Assembly (NCBI GenBank): GCA_965278985.1
Contig: OZ257131.1
Span: 992,001 to 1,056,000 of the forward strand
DNA length: 64,000 nt
Origin: CAISIP01 sp965278985
Lineage (GTDB): Bacteria > Pseudomonadota > Gammaproteobacteria > Burkholderiales > Burkholderiaceae_C
Reading direction: 5' to 3'
Part shown: piece after piece, positions 33,820 through 42,748 of the stretch
How the letters are laid out: the number at the start of each line of letters is the position of its first letter
Position numbering within the stretch: the first letter of the stretch is position 1
Translations under genes and position numbers: made by a program
The notes under the pieces: model-generated
The model's input: the letters and a program-made list of their open reading frames with translations, nothing else
Databases searched by the model: none
Told to the model about the DNA's origin: nothing

Positions 33820-34096
33820 AGACGCGGACGTGTTGCGGTTCCAACAGGACCTGCTGGCGTCCATCGGGGAAATGAAACGTGGTGAGTTCGCGGCGGTTCA
33901 CTCGCCAGCCCAAATCAACGCACGCAAGCGTGGGCGCCCTGCGGGTACCCTGAAGCCGGATGCCAAGGTGTCCACCACCATCCGCTTCGACGCCGACGTC
34001 CTGGCTGCATTGAAGGCCACGGGTCCAGGGTGGCAGACGCGGGCGAACGACGCTTTACGCAGTGCTCTCAAGACGGGGCGATTGAAGACCGCTTGA
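33806..34096 (+). CDS. BrnA-like antitoxin partner
   Basis: A 96-residue protein whose C-terminal half (VSTTIRFDADVLAALKATGPGWQTRANDALRSAL) is the ribbon-helix-helix-like domain of BrnA-family antitoxins; the basic patch KRGRPAGTLKPDAKV precedes it. The N-terminal helix should contact the toxin. It overlaps the RelE-like toxin gene by 14 bases. The last 24 residues resemble those of the BrnA encoded at 46318-46608, although that antitoxin pairs with a different toxin family. Confidence 0.88.
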   Translation: MPKTKDADVLRFQQDLLASIGEMKRGEFAAVHSPAQINARKRGRPAGTLKPDAKVSTTIRFDADVLAALKATGPGWQTRANDALRSALKTGRLKTA

Positions 34097-34151
34097 ATCA
34101 ACTGGCCCTCGGGCCGTGGCTTTCCAACAAAAGAATCAGGGAGAACAGCAC

Positions 34152-34667
34152 ATGATGGATCGATGGAAGCGCTCGGCGCCTGCCATGTTGGCGGCGCTCG
34201 CACTTGTCGCCTTGCTCACCGCCTGCGACCAGCAGCGCATCGAGAAACTGGAAGAAGGTGTGGCCACCGAGGCCGATGTGCGCCGCGAGTTCGGCGAGCC
34301 CGAGAAGATCTGGGACGCCCCCCAGGGTGGCCGCACCTTCGAGTACAACCGCAACCCGCAGGGCCACCAGAACTACATGATCACCATCGGGCCTGACGGC
34401 AAGATGAGTGCGCTGCGCCAGGTGCTCACGCCGCAGAACTTCGCCAAGGTGCAGCCCGGCATGATGATGGAGGATGTGCGCAAGATGCTGGGCAAGCCCG
34501 CCAAGATCACGCCCTACGACCTCAAGCGCGAGGTCGCCTACGACTGGCGTTGGATGGACCCGCCCAACACCTCCATGGTGTTCACGGTGTACTTCGATAC
34601 CGACTACCGGGTGCTGCGAACGCGCTCCGTGCCGGACCCGGAGGCGCATGACCAGAACCGGCGATAA
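34152..34667 (+). CDS. Lipoprotein with SmpA/OmlA-like (BamE-type) domain
   Basis: A 171-residue lipoprotein. The signal sequence ends with the lipobox LLTAC, making Cys25 the lipidated residue. The mature part has two BamE-like repeats, each with an 'F.EP.K' or 'LGKPAKI' turn (EADVRREFGEPEKIWD and MEDVRKMLGKPAKITP). BamE domains are small scaffolds in the outer membrane; the paralogue here has no known partner. ATG 34152 follows GGGAG. It is followed by, and overlaps by 20 bases, a LysR gene, so the two are co-transcribed. Confidence 0.85.
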   Translation: MMDRWKRSAPAMLAALALVALLTACDQQRIEKLEEGVATEADVRREFGEPEKIWDAPQGGRTFEYNRNPQGHQNYMITIGPDGKMSALRQVLTPQNFAKVQPGMMMEDVRKMLGKPAKITPYDLKREVAYDWRWMDPPNTSMVFTVYFDTDYRVLRTRSVPDPEAHDQNRR

Positions 34668-35682
34668 CCCACCAACTCCACCGCCCGAGTCGTCCGCGTT
34701 GCCTGCCGCCGTCTCGTCCGCGGCGCTGCGCAACCGCCTGAAGTTCCGGCAACTGGCGCTTCTGGCCGAACTGGAGGCCGTCGGCAGCCTGCACAAGGCC
34801 GCGGAACGGCTGGGCATGAGCCAACCCGCGGCCACGCGGCTGGTGCACGAGCTCGAGGCCTTGATGGGCGCGAGTCTCTTCGAGCGCACCCACCGCGGCA
34901 TGACGCCCACCGACATGGGGCGCCTGCTCATGCGCCATGCCAGCGTGCTGCTGGCCGGCATCGACCATGTCTGGCAGGAGGCGGCGGCGTTGCGCAGCGG
35001 CAGCGCCGGCCTGTTGCGCATCGGCATGAATGCCGGCGCGCCTCCCGCGCCCGTGGCCGACGCGATCCTCGGACTCAAGCGCGAGACGCCGCGCATGGAG
35101 GTCCGGGTGGAGCAGGGCAGCAATGAGGCGCTGCTGGACGATCTGCGTGAAGGCCGCCTCGATCTGGTCGTGGGCCGCGCCCCTGCCGGCGGAGGGCAGG
35201 AGGCCTTCGACTTCGAGTTGCTCTACCAGGAGCACTTTCCCGTGGTGTGTGGTCCACAGGTCGTGGTGCCGGCCGGGCCCCGCGAGTTCGAGTCGCTGAT
35301 CGACCTGCCCTGGATCCTGCCCCTCGGCAACACGGCCTTGCGCCGCAATATGGAGCTGCTTTTTCTGGGCCGCTGTGGCCGCCTGCCGGACGATGTTGTC
35401 GAGGCGGTCACCTCGCCACTCCTGGTGCAACTCGTTGCGTCAGGGGGCCGCGTGGCCGCCGTGCCTGGCTGGCTCGCACGTGAACACGCGGGAGGGGGCC
35501 AGATGTGTGTGCTCATCGAGCGCCTGCCCGGTGTCACCGGGCCCATCGGCATCACCCGCCGGGCTGGCGAGGTTGCCACCGCGCACGCCGCCCGTTTCGC
35601 CGACGCGCTGCGCAAGAGTTGCGCACCAGTGGCGAACCTGCTGCGCGATACGAAAAGTGGATCGCCGGTTCCGAACACCTGA
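34648..35682 (+). CDS. LysR-family transcriptional regulator
   Basis: A 344-residue LysR regulator with an unusually long N-terminal lead of about 30 proline/serine-rich residues before the helix-turn-helix (about residues 30-90: LKFRQLALLAELEAVGSLHKAAERLGMSQPAATRLVHELE). The effector domain follows. ATG 34648 lies inside the end of the lipoprotein gene. It precedes a Bug receptor, sulfatase and formylglycine-generating enzyme on the same strand and may regulate them. Confidence 0.9.
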   Translation: MTRTGDNPPTPPPESSALPAAVSSAALRNRLKFRQLALLAELEAVGSLHKAAERLGMSQPAATRLVHELEALMGASLFERTHRGMTPTDMGRLLMRHASVLLAGIDHVWQEAAALRSGSAGLLRIGMNAGAPPAPVADAILGLKRETPRMEVRVEQGSNEALLDDLREGRLDLVVGRAPAGGGQEAFDFELLYQEHFPVVCGPQVVVPAGPREFESLIDLPWILPLGNTALRRNMELLFLGRCGRLPDDVVEAVTSPLLVQLVASGGRVAAVPGWLAREHAGGGQMCVLIERLPGVTGPIGITRRAGEVATAHAARFADALRKSCAPVANLLRDTKSGSPVPNT

Positions 35683-35745
35683 TTTCCCAGCTCCGCGCTG
35701 CCTCACTACAGTCCTTCGAGCTCTCCATCCTCGAAAGGCCTGCCC

Positions 35746-36732
35746 ATGACCACGCGCCGCGGAATGTTCCGCCTGCTCCCGCCCCTGTTGTGGGGCGCGT
35801 CCGCGTCCCTGCCGTCGTGGGCACAGGCGCCGGCTTCGGGTGCCTTTCCGTCCGGGCCGGTCACCATCGTCGTGCCCTTTCCCGCCGGCGGCTCCAATGA
35901 TTTCGTGGCGCGCGCGGTGGCCCAGTCCCTGGCCGAGGCGTGGAAAGTGCCGGTATTGGTCGAGAACAGGGTCGGCGCTGGTGGCAACATCGGTGCGGAT
36001 TCGGTGGTGCGCTCTGCGGCCAACGGCCAGACCATCCTGCTCGGCGCGGTGTCCACGGTGACCAACCCGCCCCTCTACAAGACCCCGCCCTATGTGCCCC
36101 GTGTGCTGGTGCCCGTGGGCGTGGGCGTGAATCTGCAGCTCGTCACCATCGCGCGCAACGACCTGCCGGCCAAGGACATGCCCGGTGTGATCGCCCTCTC
36201 GGCCAGCCGGCCGGGCGGGCTCAATGCCGCCTCGGCCGGTGCGGGAACCCTCTCGCACCTCGGGCTGGAACTGCTGGACGCCGACCACAAGGCGAAGATC
36301 AACCACGTGCCCTACAAGGGCTCGGCACCGGCGCTCACCGACGTCGCGGGCGGACAGGTCGACATCATGATCGACACCATCACCTCGGCCGCACCCATGA
36401 TCTCCGCAGGCCGCGTCAAGGCCATCGCCGTGCACTCGCCGCAGCGCAGCGCCGCCCTGCCCAACGTCCCCACCTACGAAGAGCAGGGCATCCAGGGCAT
36501 GAGCTTCGGCGCGTGGAACCTCTTCATGGTGCCCGAGGGCACACCCGCGGACCGCGTGGCCGCGCTCAACGCCGCCATGACGCGCGTGGTGCGCGACCCG
36601 GCCATGGCCAAGGCATTCGCGGAGCGCGGGCTGGACATCATCGCGCAGTCACCTGCCGCCAGCCTGGAGTTCACGCGCAGCGACGCCCAGCGCTGGGAGA
36701 AGGTCATCAAGGACAAGAACATCACGCTGTGA
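35746..36732 (+). CDS. Bug/TctC-family periplasmic binding protein (sulfatase cluster)
   Basis: A 328-residue tripartite tricarboxylate transporter receptor (Bug family), secreted by a signal peptide (about residues 1-27, ending SWAQA). The conserved VTIVVPFPAGGSNDFVARAVAQ and ENRVGAGGNIGAD patterns mark the carboxylate-binding cleft. No TctA/TctB membrane genes are nearby, as is common for Bug proteins in Betaproteobacteria. It is 19 bases upstream of the sulfatase gene and so may bind the sulfated or desulfated substrate of that enzyme; this is inferred from position. Confidence 0.93.
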   Translation: MTTRRGMFRLLPPLLWGASASLPSWAQAPASGAFPSGPVTIVVPFPAGGSNDFVARAVAQSLAEAWKVPVLVENRVGAGGNIGADSVVRSAANGQTILLGAVSTVTNPPLYKTPPYVPRVLVPVGVGVNLQLVTIARNDLPAKDMPGVIALSASRPGGLNAASAGAGTLSHLGLELLDADHKAKINHVPYKGSAPALTDVAGGQVDIMIDTITSAAPMISAGRVKAIAVHSPQRSAALPNVPTYEEQGIQGMSFGAWNLFMVPEGTPADRVAALNAAMTRVVRDPAMAKAFAERGLDIIAQSPAASLEFTRSDAQRWEKVIKDKNITL

Positions 36733-36751
36733 CCCACGGAGCCTCCACGAC

Positions 36752-38197
36752 ATGACGATCAATGCATCCAGCAATCACCAGCCCGGCAAGCCTCCCGGGC
36801 CTCGCAAGCGCCCCAACGTGATCGTGATCCTGGCCGACGACATGGGCTATGGTGATCTGTCCTCCTACGGCAGCCAGCTGGTGGAGACCACGCACATCGA
36901 CAGCATCGGGCGCGATGGCGTGCGCTTCACCGATGGCTACTCCAGCGCGCCGCTGTGCAGTCCCTCGCGCGCGGGCCTGGTCACGGGCCGCTACCAGCAG
37001 CGCTTCGGCTTCGAGCAGCAGGTGTCTTCCGGCGCCTGGCCCGAGCGGCGCGAGGTGCGGCAGGACGACGGCAGCCTGGCGCCCCTGCAGGGCGAGGCCG
37101 AGTTCCTGCGGCGCGGCATCCCGCTGTCGGAGAAGAACTTCGGGGAGCTGTTCAAGGCGGCGGGCTACCGCACCGGCGTGATCGGCAAGTGGCACCTGGG
37201 CCACGGCCCGGACTTCCTGCCGCACCACCGCGGCTTCGACCATTCGGTGGTGTTCTACGGCAACACCAGCCTGCAGTCCACGAACCCCGACGACCCGGAG
37301 ATGTTCAGCCTGAAGGTGGACTTCCACGACGAGGCCGCCGACACGGCCTGGACGCGCGAAGGCTTGAACGAGATCCGCCGCGACGGCGAGATCGTGAAGG
37401 TGGACCAGTACCTGATGTTCTACTTCCGCGACCAGGTGGTGGACTTCATCACGCAGCAGAAACACGCGGAGCAACCCTTCTTCCTGTACTTCGCCATGAA
37501 CTCGCCCGTGCCGCCGCTGCAGGTGCCCAGGCAGTATTTCGAGGCGCTGCGCGCGACCATCCCGAACATCGCGCAGCGCGGCTACAACGCGCTGGTCAAG
37601 GCGCAGGATGATGCCGTGGGTGCCGTGCTGGCCGCGCTGCGCGATGCGGGCCTGGAGCAAGACACCCTGGTGGTCTTCGTCAGCGACAACGGCACCGCGC
37701 TCAGCCGCCCCGGTAGCAATGCGCCTTTCTCCGGCGGCAAGTACTCGACCATGGAGGGCGGCATCCGCATGCCCTACATGATGAAGTGGCCGGGCCACAT
37801 CCCGGCAGGCATGGTGTTCTCCAAGCCCGTGAGCACGCTCGACATCCTGCCCACGGCCGCGGCGGCCTGCGGGGTGTCCACCGCGGCCTCGCAGCCGCTG
37901 GACGGCGTGGACCTGCTGCCTTATCTCATGGGCACGCAGGCCGGCGCGCCGCACGAGGCGCTGTACTGGAAGCTGGCTGCGTACTCGGCTGTGCGGGTCG
38001 GCCAATGGAAGCTCTACCTGGAGCCCAAGAACGGTGTGGCGCGGCTCTACGACCTGGAGCAGGACATCGCCGAGAAGAACGACCTGGCGGCGTCCGAGCC
38101 GCGCATCTTCGAGGAGCTGAAGGCGCGGTATGACGCCTGGGAGGGCTCGCTCCCGCCGCGCGCCTGGACCAACATCTCGCCGGTGTTCAAGAAGTAA
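36752..38197 (+). CDS. Type I sulfatase
   Basis: A 481-residue sulfatase of the alkaline-phosphatase superfamily. The start PNVIVILADDMGYGDL provides the metal-binding Asp pair. The C-x-P-S-R signature (Cys69 in CSPSRAGLVTGRY) is the cysteine converted to formylglycine, and SDNGTALSRPGSN supplies later metal ligands. No signal peptide is apparent, so it seems cytoplasmic. The formylglycine-generating enzyme is encoded five bases downstream. The substrate, an aryl or alkyl sulfate ester, cannot be told from the sequence. Confidence 0.95.
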   Translation: MTINASSNHQPGKPPGPRKRPNVIVILADDMGYGDLSSYGSQLVETTHIDSIGRDGVRFTDGYSSAPLCSPSRAGLVTGRYQQRFGFEQQVSSGAWPERREVRQDDGSLAPLQGEAEFLRRGIPLSEKNFGELFKAAGYRTGVIGKWHLGHGPDFLPHHRGFDHSVVFYGNTSLQSTNPDDPEMFSLKVDFHDEAADTAWTREGLNEIRRDGEIVKVDQYLMFYFRDQVVDFITQQKHAEQPFFLYFAMNSPVPPLQVPRQYFEALRATIPNIAQRGYNALVKAQDDAVGAVLAALRDAGLEQDTLVVFVSDNGTALSRPGSNAPFSGGKYSTMEGGIRMPYMMKWPGHIPAGMVFSKPVSTLDILPTAAAACGVSTAASQPLDGVDLLPYLMGTQAGAPHEALYWKLAAYSAVRVGQWKLYLEPKNGVARLYDLEQDIAEKNDLAASEPRIFEELKARYDAWEGSLPPRAWTNISPVFKK

Positions 38198-38202
38198 TCA
38201 CC

Positions 38203-39123
38203 ATGCAGGCCATGCGCCACGTTCCGGGTGGCGTGTTCACCATGGGCAGCGGGCGCTTCTATCCGGAGGAGGCGCCGCCGCGCCGCGTGCGGGTGGACGC
38301 TTTCCTGATGGACGAGGTCCCCGTCACCAACGCCGCCTTCGCGGCCTTCGTCGCCGCCACGGGGCACGTCACGGTGGCCGAGACGCCGCTGCGGCCCGAG
38401 GACTATCCGGGCCTGGCGCCGGAACTTGCGGTTGCGGGGTCGGCCGTCTTCGATGTGGCCGCGGCAAGCCAGGGCCAGGTGCCGCAATGGCAGTTCATCG
38501 CCGGCGCGAGCTGGCGCCATCCGCTGGGCCCGGCCAGCGACCTCGCAGGATTGTCCGAGCACCCCGTCGTGCACGTAGCCCACGCCGATGCGTTGGCCTA
38601 CGCGCACTGGGCCGGCAAGGTGCTGCCGACCGAAGCCCAATGGGAATGCGCGGCCCGCGGCGGGCTCGACGATGCCGACTACGCCTGGGGCGACGAACTC
38701 GCGCCCGCCGGCGCCATGCTCGCGAACTACTGGCAGGGGCCGTTCCCGCACCGCAACGATCGGCTGGACGGCTGGGAGCGCACCTCGCCCGTGCGCAGCT
38801 TCGCAGCCAACGCCTTCGGCCTGCACGACCTGATCGGCAACGTGTGGGAGTGGACCGAGGACTGGTGGTCCCTGCCCGCACCGGGCGCGGCACCTGTCAA
38901 GTCCTGCTGCATCCCGCAGAACCCGCGGGGCGGAATGGAGACCGCCAGCCTCGACCCGCTGCAGGCCACGCGCATGCCCCGCAAGGTGATCAAGGGCGGC
39001 TCGCACCTGTGTGCGGAGAATTTCTGCCAGCGCTACCGGCCGGCCGCGCGGCATCCGCAGGCCGTCGACTCGCCGACCTCGCACATCGGGTTCCGGTGCG
39101 TGATGGGGCTGCCCACCACCTGA
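38203..39123 (+). CDS. Formylglycine-generating enzyme (SUMF1 type)
   Basis: A 306-residue FGE-sulfatase domain protein. It begins MRHVPGGVFTMGSGRFYPEEAP, has AWGDELAPAGAMLANYW and NVWEWTEDWW, and ends with GGSHLCAENFCQRYRPAARHP. Cys271 and Cys276 have the same five-residue spacing as the copper-binding active-site cysteines of known FGEs, so it should oxidise Cys69 of the neighbouring sulfatase. The gene is translationally close to the sulfatase (five-base gap). No signal peptide is seen, matching a cytoplasmic maturation of the sulfatase. Confidence 0.95.
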   Translation: MQAMRHVPGGVFTMGSGRFYPEEAPPRRVRVDAFLMDEVPVTNAAFAAFVAATGHVTVAETPLRPEDYPGLAPELAVAGSAVFDVAAASQGQVPQWQFIAGASWRHPLGPASDLAGLSEHPVVHVAHADALAYAHWAGKVLPTEAQWECAARGGLDDADYAWGDELAPAGAMLANYWQGPFPHRNDRLDGWERTSPVRSFAANAFGLHDLIGNVWEWTEDWWSLPAPGAAPVKSCCIPQNPRGGMETASLDPLQATRMPRKVIKGGSHLCAENFCQRYRPAARHPQAVDSPTSHIGFRCVMGLPTT

Positions 39124-39141
39124 TGGCCGGGCGCGTCTGCG

Positions 39142-40101
39142 TCAGGCCGCAATGGCTCTCAGCATATCCCGGACCAGCACCACGGCGGGCAGAGCCGCCA
39201 CCTCTCGCAGCGTGATGAACACCAGGTAGTCGGTCTGGAAGGGCTGCGCTAGGAACAGGCAGCGCACGCGGCCGTATTGCACGTACATCTGCACGGCCGT
39301 GCGCGGCGCGAAGGCCAGCAGGTCGCTGCCGGCCGCGGTGGCCAAATTGGTGTGGAAGGACGGTGACTCCACCGCGGGCGGCGGGGGCACCAGGCCCTGG
39401 CTCACGAAGGCGCTGTCGAAGATCCTGCGGGTGTAGGTGCCGTGGCCCGTCACTGCCCAGTGCGCCTGCCCTAGTTGCTGCAGCGTCAGCCGGCGGCGCC
39501 TGGCAAGCGGGTTGTGCAGGCCGCATGCGATCTCGAAGCGCTCGTCGGACAGCGGCAACACCTCCAGCCGCGCCGCGTCGGCCGCATGCACGTCGCCCAC
39601 GCGGCCGATCACACAGTCGATGTCGCCCGCGCGCAGCATCGCCAGCACGCTGTCCACCGCCCCTTCGCGGATCTGCAGCCGCGGCCGACCTGGGTGCTGC
39701 GACAGCCGCGCGGCCAGCGCCGGGATCAGCGCCACGCCGGCCAACGGCAACATGCCGATGCGCACCAGCGGCGCCTGCGGCGCGTCGGCCAGCGCATGCG
39801 TCACGGCGTCGAGCGCACCCAGTGCGATGCGCAGGCGCTCCAGCGCGCGCGCACCGGCCTCGGAGAGCGTGCCGCCACGCGCATTGCGTTCCACCAGCGT
39901 GGCGCCGAAGGCGTGTTCCAGCTCCTGCAGCATCTTGGTGGTGCTGGGCTGGCTGATGTGCAAGGCACTCGCCGCACCGGTGAGTGATCCGGTTTCGGAG
40001 ACCAGTTGCAGCAGGCGCAGATGTCGCACACGCAGCCGGTCCACGCGGGCAGGGCTGCGAGGGGGGGCGATATCGGGCGGCGAGTCGTCGGTGTCAGTCA
40101 T
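39142..40101 (-). CDS. LysR-family transcriptional regulator
   Basis: A 319-residue LysR regulator. The DNA-binding domain (about residues 20-80) reads RLRVRHLRLLQLVSETGSLTGAASALHISQPSTTKMLQELE; the effector domain follows. It converges with the formylglycine-generating enzyme gene and diverges from the next Bug receptor over an 84-base gap, so it most likely controls the Bug-CoA transferase pair. The gap includes an AT-rich patch (about 40125-40145). Confidence 0.92.
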   Translation of the reverse strand: MTDTDDSPPDIAPPRSPARVDRLRVRHLRLLQLVSETGSLTGAASALHISQPSTTKMLQELEHAFGATLVERNARGGTLSEAGARALERLRIALGALDAVTHALADAPQAPLVRIGMLPLAGVALIPALAARLSQHPGRPRLQIREGAVDSVLAMLRAGDIDCVIGRVGDVHAADAARLEVLPLSDERFEIACGLHNPLARRRRLTLQQLGQAHWAVTGHGTYTRRIFDSAFVSQGLVPPPPAVESPSFHTNLATAAGSDLLAFAPRTAVQMYVQYGRVRCLFLAQPFQTDYLVFITLREVAALPAVVLVRDMLRAIAA

Positions 40102-40185
40102 CGGAAAAGTGAATGGCTCGTTTCCAAATCAATAGTTTACGGATATGCCAGCGGATCCCACAATCCGGCGCAGAAGGAGACACCC

Positions 40186-41196
40186 ATGCCACGCTCGCAA
40201 CCATCCCAATCCCGTATGTCCCGCCGCGCTCTGTCCGCGTTGGCCCTGGCCACCCTGGCCTGTGCGGCCGTGCCCCAGGCCCATGCGCAGGACGCGGCCT
40301 ATCCCACCAAGCCCGTGCGCATGGTGGTGAGCTACGCCGCCGGCAACGTGACCGACGTGCTGGCGCGCATCGTCGCCGACAAGCTGCAGGCGAAATGGGG
40401 CCAGCCCGTCACGGTGGACAACAAGCCCGGTCAGGGCGGCAGCGTGGGCGCGCAGATGGCGGCGCGCGCGCCGGCCGACGGCTACACGCTGCTCTTCTCC
40501 GCCATGGCGGCCATGGCCATCAACCCGCATGTCTATCCGAACGTGGGTTACGACGTGCAGAAGGACTTCGTGCCCGTCATCAGCGTCGCGTACCCCACCT
40601 CGGTCATGGTGGTGACGCCAGGCCTGAACATCCGCAGCTTCCCGCAGCTGGTGGCCTACAGCAAGGCCAACCCCACGGCGCTGAGCTACGGCACGGCCGG
40701 CAACGGCACGGTGCCCCACCTCAACATGGAGCTCGTCAAACAGGAGACGGGGCTGGTGGCGCAACACGTGCCGTACAAGGCGGCCGGCGCGGTGCTGACG
40801 GACGTGCTGGGCGGGCGCATCCATCTGCAGAGCGAGGCCATCTCGGTGCTGATGCCGCAGATCCAGGCTGGCAAGCTGGTGCCGATCATGACCACCGGCG
40901 CCAAGCGGCTGGCGCAATTGCCGGACGTGCCCACGATGGCCGAGCTGATCCCGGGCGTGACGCCGGCCGTGCCCTGGCTGGGCATCTTCGTGCCTGCAGG
41001 CACCGCCCCGGCCATCGTGTCGCGCATCGGCCGCGACGTCACCGAGATCCTGGCCATGCCGGACGTGAAGGAGAAGTTCGCCGGCGTGGGGCTGGACATC
41101 TCGGGCGAAGGCTCGGCGGCCTTCGCGCAGACCATCGCCAAGGACTATGTGCGCCTGGGCAAGCTCGCCCGCGACCTGAACCTCAAGGTGGATTGA
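40186..41196 (+). CDS. Bug/TctC-family periplasmic binding protein (CoA transferase cluster)
   Basis: A 336-residue Bug receptor. The signal peptide (about residues 1-35) ends AHAQ; the mature part has YPTKPVRMVVSYAAGNVTDVLARIVADKL and the VDNKPGQGGSVGAQMAA and GTAGNGTVPHLNMEL elements of the ligand cleft. ATG 40186 follows AGAAGGAGA. The CoA transferase gene starts four bases after its stop, so the pair is an operon: the receptor would capture a carboxylic acid that the transferase activates. Confidence 0.93.
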   Translation: MPRSQPSQSRMSRRALSALALATLACAAVPQAHAQDAAYPTKPVRMVVSYAAGNVTDVLARIVADKLQAKWGQPVTVDNKPGQGGSVGAQMAARAPADGYTLLFSAMAAMAINPHVYPNVGYDVQKDFVPVISVAYPTSVMVVTPGLNIRSFPQLVAYSKANPTALSYGTAGNGTVPHLNMELVKQETGLVAQHVPYKAAGAVLTDVLGGRIHLQSEAISVLMPQIQAGKLVPIMTTGAKRLAQLPDVPTMAELIPGVTPAVPWLGIFVPAGTAPAIVSRIGRDVTEILAMPDVKEKFAGVGLDISGEGSAAFAQTIAKDYVRLGKLARDLNLKVD

Positions 41197-41200
41197 GACG

Positions 41201-42433
41201 ATGCCGACGACCACAAAGAGCGGGGAAAGGCCTGCCGTGCCCCAGCCGCTGACCGGCATCCGCGTGCTCGACCTCACGACCGTGCTGGCCGGTCCCTACT
41301 GCACCTACCAGCTCGCGCTGCTCGGCGCCGAGGTGACCAAACTGGAGCGGCCCGACGGTGGCGACTGGGCGCGCAGCGGCAAGCCGTTGCCAGGCGTGCC
41401 GGAGTTCTCTGCCCAGTTCGTGGCACAGAACGCGGCCAAGCGCTCCATCACGCTGAACCTGCGCAGCGCGCGCGGACGCGAGCTCGCGCTGCAGCTCATG
41501 GCCCAGGCCGACGTGGTGGTCGAGAATTTCGCCGGTGGCGTGGCAGACCGCCTGGGGATCGGCTTCGAGGCCGCACGCGCCCGGCGACCGGACATCGTCT
41601 ACTGCGCCATGTCGGGCTGGGGCCAGACCGGCCCCATGGCGCCGCGGCCTGCTTACGACCATGTGGTGCAGGCGGCATCGGGCATCACCATGCTCACCGG
41701 CACGCCTGAGACCGTGCCCAACCGCATCGGCCCGCCGCTGTTCGACTACCTCACGGGCATCTTCGGCGCCTTTTCCGTGCTGGCGGCACTGCGTGAGCGC
41801 GACCGCACAGGGCAGGCGCAGATGGTGGATGTGGCCATGCTCGACACCGGCCTCGTGGCCATGGCGTCCACGATGTCTGCCGTGCTCAACATAGGTGCGG
41901 AGCCGCGCGCCACGGGCAACACTGCCGCCAGCGGGGCATCGGCCTCCGGCATCTTCGCAACGGCCGAGGGTCTTCTGTCCATGACCGGCAACCAGGAGGC
42001 GCAGACAGCGCGCCTGTGCGAAGTGCTCGGCCTGGCCCATCTGCTGAGCGACCCGCGTTTCGCCACCGAGCCCGACCGCGCGCAACACCTGGGCGCGTTC
42101 CGTGCAGCGTTGTGTGACAGGCTGCTGAAAAGGCCCGCGCGCGAATGGGAAGAGTTGCTCTCCGCCGCCCGCGTGCCGGCCACCCGTGTGCGCACGCTGC
42201 CCGAAGCCTTGGCCGAGCCGCAGGTGCAGCAGCGCGGCGTGATGCAGCAGGTCAAGGATCCGCAAACCGGCACCGACATCCACGTACCGGGTCTGGGCTT
42301 CCTGTGGAACGGCCAGTCCGTAGGCCCGGGCTTTGCGCCACCGCGCCTGGGCGAGCATACGGACGCCACCCTGCAGGCGCTGGGTCTGGACGACAGCGCA
42401 ATCGCCGTACTGCGGCGCGACGGCGTGGTGTGA
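41201..42433 (+). CDS. CaiB/BaiF-type (class III) CoA transferase
   Basis: A 410-residue class III CoA transferase, which moves CoA between carboxylic acids through an Asp-bound anhydride. The family pattern is complete: LTGIRVLDLTTVLAGPYCTYQL at the start, ENFAGGVADRLGIGF, YCAMSGWGQTGPM and the nucleophile Asp153 in PAYDHVVQAASG. The donor and acceptor are unknown. It follows the Bug receptor after four bases. Confidence 0.94.
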   Translation: MPTTTKSGERPAVPQPLTGIRVLDLTTVLAGPYCTYQLALLGAEVTKLERPDGGDWARSGKPLPGVPEFSAQFVAQNAAKRSITLNLRSARGRELALQLMAQADVVVENFAGGVADRLGIGFEAARARRPDIVYCAMSGWGQTGPMAPRPAYDHVVQAASGITMLTGTPETVPNRIGPPLFDYLTGIFGAFSVLAALRERDRTGQAQMVDVAMLDTGLVAMASTMSAVLNIGAEPRATGNTAASGASASGIFATAEGLLSMTGNQEAQTARLCEVLGLAHLLSDPRFATEPDRAQHLGAFRAALCDRLLKRPAREWEELLSAARVPATRVRTLPEALAEPQVQQRGVMQQVKDPQTGTDIHVPGLGFLWNGQSVGPGFAPPRLGEHTDATLQALGLDDSAIAVLRRDGVV

Positions 42434-42452
42434 CGACGCCGGCCGCGTGTCG

Positions 42453-42563
42453 TCAGATGCCGCGCGCGGGATGCGTCGCCGATGCCTTGGGCGTGCGCAT
42501 CCAATCGATGATCGCGAAGAGCAGTGGTGCACCGATGATCCAGACGGGAATGAGTTTGCCCAT
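42453..42563 (-). CDS. Small single-helix membrane protein (36 residues)
   Basis: A short open frame on the minus strand reads MGKLIPVWIIGAPLLFAIID followed by WMRTPKASATHPARGI. The first 20 residues form a membrane-helix-like segment and the rest is basic, giving a single-pass protein with a cytoplasmic tail. A strong AAGGAG ribosome-binding site (complement of 42570-42575) lies six bases before ATG 42563. No family is recognised. It stands between the CoA transferase gene (convergent) and paiB. Confidence rests on the site and the regular topology. Confidence 0.55.
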   Translation of the reverse strand: MGKLIPVWIIGAPLLFAIIDWMRTPKASATHPARGI

Positions 42564-42748
42564 GGTTGGCTCCTTGTGGAATGTGCTTCTGCGGGGAATC
42601 GCAGAACGCACCAGAAGGCTAAGCGGCCACGCACCAGCGCCCCATCAGATGGCGCATACGCACGGCGTAGGACGTTGGGCCCGTGTGAGGCCCTGCGCGG
42701 CGGTGTGCGTGGTGTGTAGAGGGGACCGGCCTGGTCAGCCGCAGTCGC

